A DNA stretch of 9,489 nt from JALYNX01 sp035292605. GTDB lineage: Bacteria; Actinomycetota; Acidimicrobiia; Spongiisociales; ZC4RG35. Below, in pieces: positions 1 through 6,401 of the stretch. Location: positions 1 to 9,489 of the forward strand of contig DATDPT010000167.1 of the NCBI GenBank assembly GCA_035292605.1. Reading direction: 5' to 3'. Below the pieces are notes generated by a model that saw nothing but the letters and a program-made list of their open reading frames with translations, was not told where the DNA came from and did not search any database. How positions within the stretch are numbered: position 1 is the first letter of the stretch; the number at the start of each line of letters is the position of its first letter. The translations under genes were made by a program, and so were the position numbers.

Positions 1-639
1 GAGGACTGGGAGATGTGGCTCCGACTGACCGGGGCAGGTTGGGATCAGGTCCGAGTCGAGGAGCCGCTGTTCCGGTATCGCAAGCACGGGGTGTCGATGA
101 GCGTCACCACCGAGGGGCGGTTCGAGCAGGGGCGGCGTATGGTGCGGGATCGGAACCCGGGTCTCTACGACCAGGCAGCGCTGGTGGAATCCCGACACCG
201 CTGGTATCCGCTGTTCACCATCGTGGGAGCGGAGAACCCCCTGCCCGATCACGCTGAGCTGGTCTCGTCCCTCGATGACATGGGTGACACCTGGGGAAAA
301 TACGTCGTCGACCTCAGAGGTGTCGAAGGCGACACCCCGCCCTCGCTTCTGCTCCAGCTCGCCGATCTGCTCGAGGCCAATCCTCGGGTTGCCGTCGCCT
401 GTACCAGCGGCGATCCGCCACTGAGCATCATCCGCCGCTGGAACCTCCACGACCCCCAAGCCGAGCCCACCGGCCAGGTGGTCCTCGACGATCCCACAGC
501 CGGTTCTCCTCTACTTGCGGCCGGCTCGATGCCCCGCCCCGGCTGGTTCGTCCCCGAGAGCGCCCTCGAGGCGGGCGTCCAAGTCCAGCGACAGCACCCC
601 GAGGAGTCGGCGGTCATGCCCGATCCGGGGCGGTGGTGA
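1..639 (+). CDS. Family 2 glycosyltransferase, C-terminal part (5' end outside window)
   Basis: The reading frame is open from base 1, so the gene begins upstream and only its last 212 codons are here. The first visible residues, EDWEMWLRL, followed by a G-W-D-Q-V-R-V-EEPLFRYRKHG stretch, match the end of the GT-A catalytic domain of GT2 glycosyltransferases; the Glu-Asp pair is the usual position of the catalytic base. The enzyme would transfer a sugar from a nucleotide donor at the cytoplasmic face of the membrane during polysaccharide assembly. The nucleotide-binding DxD region is not in view. After about residue 65 come some 145 residues that I cannot assign; parts (LLEANPRVAVAC, RPGWFVPESALEAG) faintly recall another GT-A domain. 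No membrane segment is visible. The stop overlaps the start of the next glycosyltransferase, so the two are probably cotranslated. The GT2 call is firm; the donor and acceptor are unknown. Confidence 0.8.
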   Translation, partial: EDWEMWLRLTGAGWDQVRVEEPLFRYRKHGVSMSVTTEGRFEQGRRMVRDRNPGLYDQAALVESRHRWYPLFTIVGAENPLPDHAELVSSLDDMGDTWGKYVVDLRGVEGDTPPSLLLQLADLLEANPRVAVACTSGDPPLSIIRRWNLHDPQAEPTGQVVLDDPTAGSPLLAAGSMPRPGWFVPESALEAGVQVQRQHPEESAVMPDPGRW

Positions 640-2279
640 GCGTGCCCCCCTGGCTGAAGCGAGTCCTGCGCCCGCTGATCCCCAACCGGGTGATGGCCCG
701 CTATCGCCTGGCGCAGCATTCACGGCATTCCCGGGTGAATGTCGATGTGTTCCTCGAAGACCAGACCATGGCGAAACGCTGGCTCGCGGTGACCCCGGAC
801 ACCTATCGGGCCCGGTTGTCGCTGCCCTCGAGCGGTGATACCACAGAGTTCGTGACGGTGACCGACCCCGCCCTCCCCGTGTCCCAGGATCTGGCCAACC
901 GGGCAGTAGTCACCCTCGGTGACGGGGAGATCGGAGCCGGGGTGGTGGGAGAAGTGGAAGGGCCCCGGCTCGCCGGCAGGCGCCGGGCCGAGCCCAGTGT
1001 CGGCCCACGGGTCATCGCGGTGAGAAGCAACATCCTCGACGAAGTAGGCGGGATCCCCGAGGGGAGGCACCCCCTGCCCGGTCTGCTCGCCCGGCTACGC
1101 GACGCCGGGCATCGGATCGGTCTCATCCCGGTGCCCAACGACGACGCCCCCACGGTGCGGACCGATCCAATCTCCCGGACCCCAGTGGTGATCCTGGCTG
1201 GAGTCCCACTCCACGACATCGGTGGAGGCTCCCGAAGCACCCAGCTCGCACTGGAGCTGGTACGTCAGGGGTATCACGTCACCCTGGTCGCCCTCTACGA
1301 GGCCCAGGAGTCGGTCGACCTCGGTCTGCGCTTCATCCACCGCAACCTGGAGCAGGCCAGGGTGGAGCGGTTCGACCCAGGCGTGTTGCTGAACCGAGTC
1401 AGGTCCGCAGGCCTGGTCCTGGTCGAGGCCCCGGCCGCTCCCCTGGTCGCACACGCCAAGGCCTTGCAGACTGCAGGATGGGAGACGGTCTACGACGTGA
1501 TCGATGACTGGTCCGACCCGGCCCTGGGGGGCGAGTGGTATCGCCCGGAGGTGGAGCGGGAACTGGTTGCCTCCGCTGATCGGGTCTCCGCCTCCGCCCC
1601 GGACCTGGTCCGGCGGGTGGGGACGATCGGCCGTGAGGCGGTCTTGGTCCCGAATGCGGTCAACGTCGCCATCTTCGGGGTGGAACTCCCATCCCGGCCC
1701 ACCGACCTCCCCGAGGCGGAGACGATCATTGGATACCATGGGTCGCTCTACGGCGACTGGCTCGATTGGGAATCGGTGCGCCGGGTCGCCGAGGCCAACC
1801 CCAGGGCGGCAGTAGTCCTGATCGGTGACGACAAGATGGACCGCCCGGTACTTCCCCCGAACGTTCGTCTCCTCGGTCTCAAACCGCAGACGGATCTCCC
1901 CGGGTATGTCCAGCGATTCGACGTTGGGCTCATCCCGTTTACGGTGAACGAGACGACTCATGCGGTGAGCCCGCTCAAGGCCTACGAGTACTTGGGTTCC
2001 GGCGTCCCCATAGCCGCCCCCCCGTTGCGGGCGCTGGAAGGGATGGACGGCGTTCACACCGATTTCGACCTGGTCTCAGCGGTGGAAACCGCCCTGGCAG
2101 GTGTCCGTCCGGACCGGGCCCGTGCCCTGAAGGAACACTCTTGGGAGGATCGGGTGGTCAGGCTGACTGGGGCCGATTCGGTCCTGGTCGAGTACACCCC
2201 GGTCTCGGTCGTCGCCCGACCGGCAATCCACTACCACCGCTCGGCCCGCCTGGTGATAGGGCCGGACGACGAGTCGTAG
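636..2279 (+). CDS. GT-B glycosyltransferase (GT1/GT4-like) with a degenerate N-terminal extension
   Basis: A 547-residue protein. GTG at 636 gives a four-base GTGA overlap with the upstream stop; GTG at 633 is also possible, and a GGGG run at 627-630 could act as ribosome binding site. The GT-B part starts near residue 182 with VVILAGVPLHDIGGGSRST, the N-terminal Rossmann half with its glycine loop, and continues through YDVIDDW (about 286-292), VPNAVN (338-343), GYHGSLYGDW (366-375), VRLLGLKPQTDLPGY (410-424) and SPLKAYEYLGSGVPI (445-459), the donor-binding region. The first Glu of the GT4 EX7E motif seems absent, as in TuaH-like enzymes (from memory). Residues 1-180 are extra; VRSNILDEVGGIPEG and LLARLRDAGHRIGLIP resemble the tail of a GT-A domain, but no DxD is seen. 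There is no signal peptide or membrane helix, so it is probably a cytoplasmic enzyme building surface polysaccharide. Family confidence is high; substrate unknown. Confidence 0.85.
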   Translation: MSVPPWLKRVLRPLIPNRVMARYRLAQHSRHSRVNVDVFLEDQTMAKRWLAVTPDTYRARLSLPSSGDTTEFVTVTDPALPVSQDLANRAVVTLGDGEIGAGVVGEVEGPRLAGRRRAEPSVGPRVIAVRSNILDEVGGIPEGRHPLPGLLARLRDAGHRIGLIPVPNDDAPTVRTDPISRTPVVILAGVPLHDIGGGSRSTQLALELVRQGYHVTLVALYEAQESVDLGLRFIHRNLEQARVERFDPGVLLNRVRSAGLVLVEAPAAPLVAHAKALQTAGWETVYDVIDDWSDPALGGEWYRPEVERELVASADRVSASAPDLVRRVGTIGREAVLVPNAVNVAIFGVELPSRPTDLPEAETIIGYHGSLYGDWLDWESVRRVAEANPRAAVVLIGDDKMDRPVLPPNVRLLGLKPQTDLPGYVQRFDVGLIPFTVNETTHAVSPLKAYEYLGSGVPIAAPPLRALEGMDGVHTDFDLVSAVETALAGVRPDRARALKEHSWEDRVVRLTGADSVLVEYTPVSVVARPAIHYHRSARLVIGPDDES

Positions 2280-2292
2280 TCTGCCGCCCGGC

Positions 2293-2394
2293 ATGAGCAT
2301 CGATAAGGAAGCCAACCGCTGGGACATGGTCGACGCTGCACGCGAGCTTTCTGCACACGTGACCATGGCGCCGGGCTCGTGGTCGGACCGTTAA
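2293..2394 (+). pseudogene. Truncated 5' end of an unidentified gene (33 codons)
   Basis: An ATG 13 bases after the glycosyltransferase stop opens a 33-codon frame (MSIDKEANRWDMVDAARELS and onward) that ends in TAA at 2392-2394. About three quarters of its third codon positions are G or C by hand count, as expected for coding DNA here, and the position suits the next gene of the upstream operon. It has no clear Shine-Dalgarno sequence. The frame ends exactly where the minus-strand rfbB remnant also ends, so I read it as a gene start cut off by a deletion or rearrangement. I do not recognise the family. It could instead be a chance frame or a true small peptide. Confidence 0.4.
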
Positions 2395-2453
2395 CGAATG
2401 AAGTTCGACCCGATCAACCGGGCGCCGCCGGTGACGCAGAACCTACGTCCCAT
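2391..2453 (-). pseudogene. rfbB: rfbB (dTDP-glucose 4,6-dehydratase) remnant, first 20 codons only
   Basis: Reading leftwards just after rfbC, ATG at 2453 encodes 20 residues, MGRRFCVTGGARLIGSNFIR, then TAA. This is the N-terminal NAD-binding motif of RfbB/RmlB, whose usual form is close to RFLVTGGAGFIGSNFVR. A canonical AGGAG lies 5 bases upstream, overlapping the rfbC stop, and rfbB next to rfbC is a normal dTDP-rhamnose arrangement. The remaining 300 or so residues are missing, and I found no continuation in the 110 bases beyond. The middle Gly of the glycine motif has become Arg and the following Phe has become Leu, which points to decay after truncation. It should be non-functional; a working rfbB must lie elsewhere if the cell makes dTDP-rhamnose. 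Confidence 0.7.
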
Positions 2454-2458
2454 CTCTG

Positions 2459-2463
2459 CTCCT
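2459..2463 (-). promoter_or_regulatory. Ribosome binding site of the lost rfbB
   Basis: AGGAG on the minus strand, sharing bases with the TAG stop of rfbC and lying 5 bases before the ATG of the rfbB remnant. Its quality is the main reason to treat the 20-codon remnant as a genuine former gene start, and it shows that rfbB was once translationally coupled to rfbC. Confidence 0.6.
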
Positions 2464-3001
2464 AGCTGAAGACCTCGGCCTCCGCCAAGGTAGGGGCCGA
2501 GGCGTCCTTGGCCGAGACGATGGGCGTGATCCCGTCGAGCGACCAGTCGATGCCGATATCGGGGTCGTCCCAGCGGATCGTGCGGTCGAGGTCCTGGTCG
2601 TAGTAGGCGGTAGCCTTGTACTGCACGTCGGCTACGTCGGTCAAGGCCAGGAACCCGTGCGCGAACCCATGCGGGATCCACAGCTGCCGGAAGTTGTCCT
2701 CGCTGAGCTCGTAGCCGACCCAGTCGCCGAAGGTGGGACTGGAGAGGCGGATGTCGACGGCGACGTCGAAAATCGCTCCTCTGGTCACTCGAACCAGCTT
2801 GCCCTGAGCCGCGGGCGGCAGTTGATAGTGAAGCCCGCGGAGCACGCCCTTCACCGAGCGTGAATGGTTGTCTTGGACGAAGCGGGTTGAGACGCCGGTG
2901 GCCTCCTCGAAGGTACGCTGGTTGAAGGACTCGTAGAAGTAGCCGCGATCGTCGGAGAAGACGCGAGGCTCGAGGATGTGGGTCCTTAGACCAAGTTGCA
3001 T
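2462..3001 (-). CDS. rfbC: dTDP-4-dehydrorhamnose 3,5-epimerase
   Basis: A full-length RmlC/RfbC cupin enzyme of 179 residues, the usual family size. It epimerises C3 and C5 of dTDP-4-keto-6-deoxyglucose in the dTDP-L-rhamnose pathway, in the cytoplasm. Visible landmarks are EPRVFSDDRGYFYESF (11-26), QDNHS (43-47), GVLRGLHYQ (52-60) with the catalytic His58, the phosphate-contacting Lys68 in GKLVRV, WIPHGFAHGFLAL (108-120), the active-site Tyr region around 133-134, and SAKDASAP (163-170), whose Asp166 should pair with the catalytic His. All key residues appear present. ATG at 3001 is the only start that fits the family N-terminus. Upstream there is no strong Shine-Dalgarno; TAGGCT at 3016-3011 could be a -10 element giving a very short leader, but no matching -35 is seen. 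Its expected neighbour rfbB survives only as 20 codons, and rfbA and rfbD are not in the window. Confidence 0.95.
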   Translation of the reverse strand: MQLGLRTHILEPRVFSDDRGYFYESFNQRTFEEATGVSTRFVQDNHSRSVKGVLRGLHYQLPPAAQGKLVRVTRGAIFDVAVDIRLSSPTFGDWVGYELSEDNFRQLWIPHGFAHGFLALTDVADVQYKATAYYDQDLDRTIRWDDPDIGIDWSLDGITPIVSAKDASAPTLAEAEVFS

Positions 3002-3060
3002 TGTGGGCTTAGCCTATTGGGTTAACCGGGTACCTGGCCTGCACATCACGCGGAGTTGGG

Positions 3061-3261
3061 GTGAAAAACCGGAGACATGCCCAAAAGTTGCTGGTTGGGA
3101 CACGACGTGCCATCCGTCCTGGTGAGTGGGTAGGCCTCGACGAGCTGTGCCGGATCGCCGCCCAGGAGATGCTGGCGATGGCGTTGGAGACGGAACGGCG
3201 GGCCTATTCAGCGCCCAGCCGATGCGGTCGACGGCCAGAAGCGATTTGGAACCGTGAGTGA
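3061..3261 (+). pseudogene. Probable IS256-type transposase remnant
   Basis: A 66-codon frame from GTG at 3061 to TGA at 3259-3261. The middle part, LDELCRIAAQEMLAMALETE then RRAY (about residues 26-49), resembles the conserved N-terminal helix of IS256/mutator transposases, where a typical form is LDEIVREGARRMLAAALEAEV. After RRAY the similarity stops abruptly (SAPSRCGRRPEAIWNRE), and the other roughly 350 residues, including the catalytic Asp-Asp-Glu residues, are absent. I could not find terminal inverted repeats or target duplications. It lies between rfbC and the lower-GC operon, so it marks past insertion-sequence activity at a boundary. The family assignment is from motif memory and moderate; a chance frame is possible. 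Confidence 0.5.
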
Positions 3262-3398
3262 TCACGACCTTGATCCCTTTGTACGATCGGTGCCTGGGCT
3301 TTGAGGAATCCGCTGATGGGGCGATTACAGTCCGCTTTCGGTCAGGAGCTGGGCGCAGCAGGAGGTACCCTCTTCATTCGTTGGCTATGGGAACGCGG
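3262..3398 (+). other. Leader region of the SDR operon with weak candidate promoter
   Basis: Together with the transposase remnant this fills the 397 bases between rfbC and the first SDR start. No intact gene is seen. The SDR frame stays open back to 3258, but that N-terminal stretch resembles no part of an SDR. A possible promoter is TTGAGG at 3301-3306 and TACAGT at 3326-3331, with a long 19-base spacer. GGAGG at 3361-3365 is a good Shine-Dalgarno shape but is too far from either ATG (3387, 3399). No hairpin terminator or riboswitch was recognised. Confidence 0.25.
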
Positions 3399-4217
3399 AT
3401 GACGGCCGCGGACAAAGTGGTCGTCATTACGGGAGGCTCGAGTGGCATCGGGAAACAGCTCGCCCAGGACCTCTGCGGCATGGGTGCCCATGTGGTCATC
3501 AGCAGCCACGACCAAGAAAGGCTGCAGACCACCGTCCGGGAGCTCACCTCGCAGAACTGCGATGTATCGAGTGTTGTCTGCGATGTCACTCGACAGGATC
3601 AGGTGGACGAGCTGGCCTCGGCCGTTGTAACCGAATATGGCAGAGTCGACATCCTCATCAATAACGCCGGCTACGCCGTATACGAGACGTATGAGGAGAG
3701 CACGATCGATGAGCTCGTCCGGTTGGTCGAAGTCAACTTGCTCGGCGTCATCAGGTGCACCAAAGCCTTTCTCCCATTCATGATCGAAAGACGGCACGGC
3801 AGGATCGTGAACATGGCCTCGATCGCGGGCAGATTGGTGATCACGCCAAACGCCACATACGGCGCCGCCAAGCACGGAATGGTGGCGCTCACCCGGGCGC
3901 TGAGCTACGAGTTGGGACCCTTCGGCATCAAGACGAACGTCGTGTGTCCCGGGCGGGTCGAAACAGCCTTTTTCGACCATCCCTCGTTTCAGAGGCGGGC
4001 AGCTCGACCGGAAACGAGACTCACGGTGTCGCTGGAGAGAGTGTCACGGGCGACGATCCGTGCAATCGAGCAGGATCGGTTCCTGACCTATGTCCCTCGC
4101 AGCCTCGGCATCATCGTTTGGCTGGTGAACGCGGTCCCATTCGTGAGCTGGCCGTTGTACGGAAGACTCCAAACCAGGCGAATCGAATCCCTGTACGCCA
4201 CCGACAGGCCGGACTGA
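3399..4217 (+). CDS. Short-chain dehydrogenase/reductase (classical SDR), operon gene 1
   Basis: A 272-residue NAD(P)-dependent oxidoreductase. From ATG at 3399 the protein begins MTAADKVVVITGGSSGIG, the normal SDR distance to the cofactor motif, with GGGA about 6 bases upstream; ATG at 3387 is the alternative. Motifs are TGGSSGIG (11-18), CDVT (61-64), NNAG (88-91), active-site Asn113 in VNLLG, Ser141, Tyr154 and Lys158 in the YGAAK stretch, and CPGRVETAF (183-191). The catalytic tetrad is complete. The C-terminus holds a hydrophobic stretch, LGIIVWLVNAVPFVSWPLYG (236-255), that could touch the membrane or form a substrate lid. It is followed after 7 bases by the methyltransferase, so they form one operon. 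The substrate is unknown; the setting suggests a sugar or a lipid-linked sugar, oxidised or reduced at a hydroxyl or keto group. Confidence 0.88.
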   Translation: MTAADKVVVITGGSSGIGKQLAQDLCGMGAHVVISSHDQERLQTTVRELTSQNCDVSSVVCDVTRQDQVDELASAVVTEYGRVDILINNAGYAVYETYEESTIDELVRLVEVNLLGVIRCTKAFLPFMIERRHGRIVNMASIAGRLVITPNATYGAAKHGMVALTRALSYELGPFGIKTNVVCPGRVETAFFDHPSFQRRAARPETRLTVSLERVSRATIRAIEQDRFLTYVPRSLGIIVWLVNAVPFVSWPLYGRLQTRRIESLYATDRPD

Positions 4218-4224
4218 AGGGGGA

Positions 4225-5109
4225 ATGATGGCGGATCAGAAAGCCCCGACATGTCTCGTCTGCGGCTCGCAGGCAGAGTTCTATTGTCGCAAGGAAGGTG
4301 CGTCCTATTACCGAAGCGGCGAATGTGGCCTGATCTTCCAAGACCCTCTTCCGTCTCCCGAGGAGATGATCAGCCACGCGGACGAGGAGTACGGAAGTGG
4401 CGTTTACAAGGAGTACGTGGAAGCCAAAGATCTGAAGTATGCGACGTTCGAGGCGCGGCTCCCCATCGTGCAAGGAGCACTCGGCAATGGAGCTCTACAG
4501 GTGTTGGACGTTGGGTGCGGCTGTGGGTACTTCATCGACGTCGCGCTCGAGCATGAGATCGACGCGCACGGTGTCGAGTTCTCGGCTGAGGCCATTTCAG
4601 CCGCCTCCCCTCAGGCTCGTCCTCGAATCTTCCAGGGCAATGTCAACGCCCTCGACAACGAGTCATTGGGCAGTTTTGATGGCGTCACGGCCTTCGACAT
4701 CATCGAGCACACGGAGGACCCGGTGGCCTTCTTGGAGGAGATCGCAGGGGTGCTCAGGCCGGGCGGAGCCCTTGTACTCACTACCCCGGATACAGGCCAC
4801 TTCCTCAGATGGCTCATGCGGAGTCGGTGGCCCATGCTGCAGCCACTGCAGCACACGTTCCTCTTCTCTCGTCGTGCACTCCACATGGCGCTTCGGACGG
4901 CCGGATTCTCGACGATCACCATGACCAAGGCCAAGAAGGTTATGACGTTGGACTACCTGATGGGTCAGATCAGGGGTCACAATCCAGGTATCGCTAGCTT
5001 CTACCACTCCACGTCCAAACTGCTCCCTTCACGGTTGGGCGCCACACGTTTCTCCGTCAACATAGGAGAGATCATGGCGGTGGCAACTCTTCCCGGGCCT
5101 TCTTCATGA
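4225..5109 (+). CDS. Class I SAM-dependent methyltransferase with N-terminal zinc-ribbon-like domain, operon gene 2
   Basis: A protein of 294 residues from ATG 4225; the adjacent ATG 4228 is better spaced from the AAGGGGG at 4217-4223 and may be the true start. The N-terminus carries Cys10-x-x-Cys13 and Ser31-x-x-Cys34 before CGLIFQDPLPSPEEM, the layout of a zinc ribbon with one Cys replaced by Ser. The Rossmann methyltransferase domain follows: motif I VLDVGCGCGYF (93-103), acidic Glu118 in GVEFS that should bind the SAM ribose, FDIIEHTEDP (157-166), and LRPGGALVLTTPD (177-189). QHTFLFSRRALHMALRTAGF (209-228) is typical of Methyltransf_23-like enzymes of polysaccharide clusters. Sugar C-methyltransferases such as TylC3 share the zinc N-terminus but have a further C-terminal domain that is absent here, so O- or C-methylation cannot be decided. 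The stop overlaps the next start as ATGA, implying translational coupling. Confidence 0.85.
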   Translation: MMADQKAPTCLVCGSQAEFYCRKEGASYYRSGECGLIFQDPLPSPEEMISHADEEYGSGVYKEYVEAKDLKYATFEARLPIVQGALGNGALQVLDVGCGCGYFIDVALEHEIDAHGVEFSAEAISAASPQARPRIFQGNVNALDNESLGSFDGVTAFDIIEHTEDPVAFLEEIAGVLRPGGALVLTTPDTGHFLRWLMRSRWPMLQPLQHTFLFSRRALHMALRTAGFSTITMTKAKKVMTLDYLMGQIRGHNPGIASFYHSTSKLLPSRLGATRFSVNIGEIMAVATLPGPSS

Positions 5110-6401
5110 AGGTCTGTGTCCTGGGCTTGTGGCATCTTGGGTCGACGACGGCGGCGTGTCTGGCTTTGGCTGGCTTTGAGACGGTGGGACTCGACTCGGA
5201 CGAAGCACGCGTCAGCGAACTGAAACAGGGAGTGCCCCCGCTCTATGAGCCAGGACTGGCAGATCTCGTCAAGCAGGGACTGGCCGACGGCATGCTCACC
5301 TTCACGACGGATGCGGCCTCGGCCATGAAGGACGCATCCGTGTTGTGGATTGCTTTCGACACTGCGGTCGATGACGACGATAAGGGCGATGTGGGTGCCG
5401 TTCTCGAGAGAATCGAGACCGCTTTCCCACACGTCGAAGATGGGACGACCGTACTGGTGTCATCCCAGCTGCCCGTCGGCACAACTGCCCATCTCGAAAG
5501 GCGCTTTTCACTCCAGGCCACAGGCCGCGAGGTGTCGTTTGCCTACTCACCGGAGAACTTGCGGCTGGGAAACGCCATCGAAGCATTTCGGCGGCCGGAG
5601 AGGATCGTGGTAGGGGTGCGGGAAGCCAGTACGGTCGAGAAGCTGAAGCCGGTGTTGAGCAAGTTCTCTCACGAGCTCCATTGGACCTCGATCGAATCCG
5701 CGGAGATGTCAAAACATGCGCTCAACGCCTACCTTGCCACCTCGATTACCTTCGCCAACGAGGTGGCTGTCATCAGCGAGCATGTCGGAGCCGACGCCGC
5801 CGAGGTGGAAGCCGCACTCCGCAGCGACCGCCGTGTGGGGCCTCATGCCTATGTGCACGCAGGCCCGGCGTTCGCCGGAGGCACGTTGGCGAGAGACGTG
5901 GCCTATCTCAATCGACTCGCCGCGGAGAATCATCTCAAGCTGCCGTTGCTCGCTTCAGTCATCGCAAGCAACCGAGCGCATCGCGATTGGCCGATCCGAA
6001 AACTCGAGGAGCGCCTCGGCCAGGTATCGGGCCGGTCGGTTGCTGTGCTCGGCTTGGCGTACAAGCCTGGCACGGATGCGGTACAACGCTCGATGGGCAT
6101 TGACGTATGCCTCTGGTTGGTTCGAAGAGGTGCCGCGGTTCGTGCCTACGACCCCAAGGTGCGTTCTCTTCCGGGCGCACTCAAGGGAGCCATGACTCTT
6201 GTGAAGACCCCGTTGGAAGCAATCAGAGGGGCCGATGCGGCCGTTGTGGCGACAGAGTGGCCTGAGTTTCGCGACCTGCAGGCGGACGACTTCGCGCATG
6301 CGATGAACACACCATTAGTGATCGACCCGGGCCGCCTATTGTCCGAGTCCATCGCGACCGACATGCGCATCGAGTACCTCGCGGTCGGCGTTGCACCGTG
6401 A
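5106..6401 (+). CDS. UDP-glucose/GDP-mannose dehydrogenase-family protein lacking the catalytic Cys, operon gene 3
   Basis: A 431-residue protein with all three domains of the nucleotide-sugar 6-dehydrogenase family. The N-terminal Rossmann starts MKVCVLGLWHLGSTTAACLA, where the usual GxGxxG reads G7-L-W-H-L-G12. SSQLPVGTT (119-127) and SPENLRLGNAIEAF (148-161) follow, with Glu150 conserved. The central helix ESAEMSKHALNAYLAT (197-212) keeps Lys203 and Asn207. The segment that should read close to GFGGSCFPKD reads AFAGGTLARD (255-264), so Thr260 stands at the catalytic Cys. The C-terminal domain has LGLAYKPGTDAVQRSMGID (315-333) and AYDPKV. In true family members the Cys holds the thiohemiacetal needed for the second oxidation to the acid; without it, full conversion to a uronic acid is doubtful. 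From memory, GLWHLG/GGTLARD proteins form a separate clade annotated as sugar dehydrogenases. Start ATG overlaps the methyltransferase stop; the end overlaps the next GTG. Substrate unknown. Confidence 0.88.
   Translation: MKVCVLGLWHLGSTTAACLALAGFETVGLDSDEARVSELKQGVPPLYEPGLADLVKQGLADGMLTFTTDAASAMKDASVLWIAFDTAVDDDDKGDVGAVLERIETAFPHVEDGTTVLVSSQLPVGTTAHLERRFSLQATGREVSFAYSPENLRLGNAIEAFRRPERIVVGVREASTVEKLKPVLSKFSHELHWTSIESAEMSKHALNAYLATSITFANEVAVISEHVGADAAEVEAALRSDRRVGPHAYVHAGPAFAGGTLARDVAYLNRLAAENHLKLPLLASVIASNRAHRDWPIRKLEERLGQVSGRSVAVLGLAYKPGTDAVQRSMGIDVCLWLVRRGAAVRAYDPKVRSLPGALKGAMTLVKTPLEAIRGADAAVVATEWPEFRDLQADDFAHAMNTPLVIDPGRLLSESIATDMRIEYLAVGVAP

Noticed and set aside
2017..2023. Run of seven C in the GT-B gene, a possible slippage or sequencing-error site
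   Set aside because: The frame continues through the donor-binding motif on one side and the C-terminus on the other without a break, so there is no sign of a frameshift.
1095..2057. Long minus-strand open frame (320 codons) opposite the GT-B gene
   Set aside because: It lies wholly antisense to a well-supported glycosyltransferase and shows no family motif; high GC makes such antisense frames common.
3258..3398. Upstream extension of the first SDR from ATG 3258
   Set aside because: It would add 47 residues before the cofactor motif with no SDR similarity and would run into the transposase remnant; ATG 3399 fits the family.
3342..3980. Minus-strand frame of 212 codons opposite the first SDR
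   Set aside because: It is antisense to an SDR with a complete active site and has no recognisable motif.
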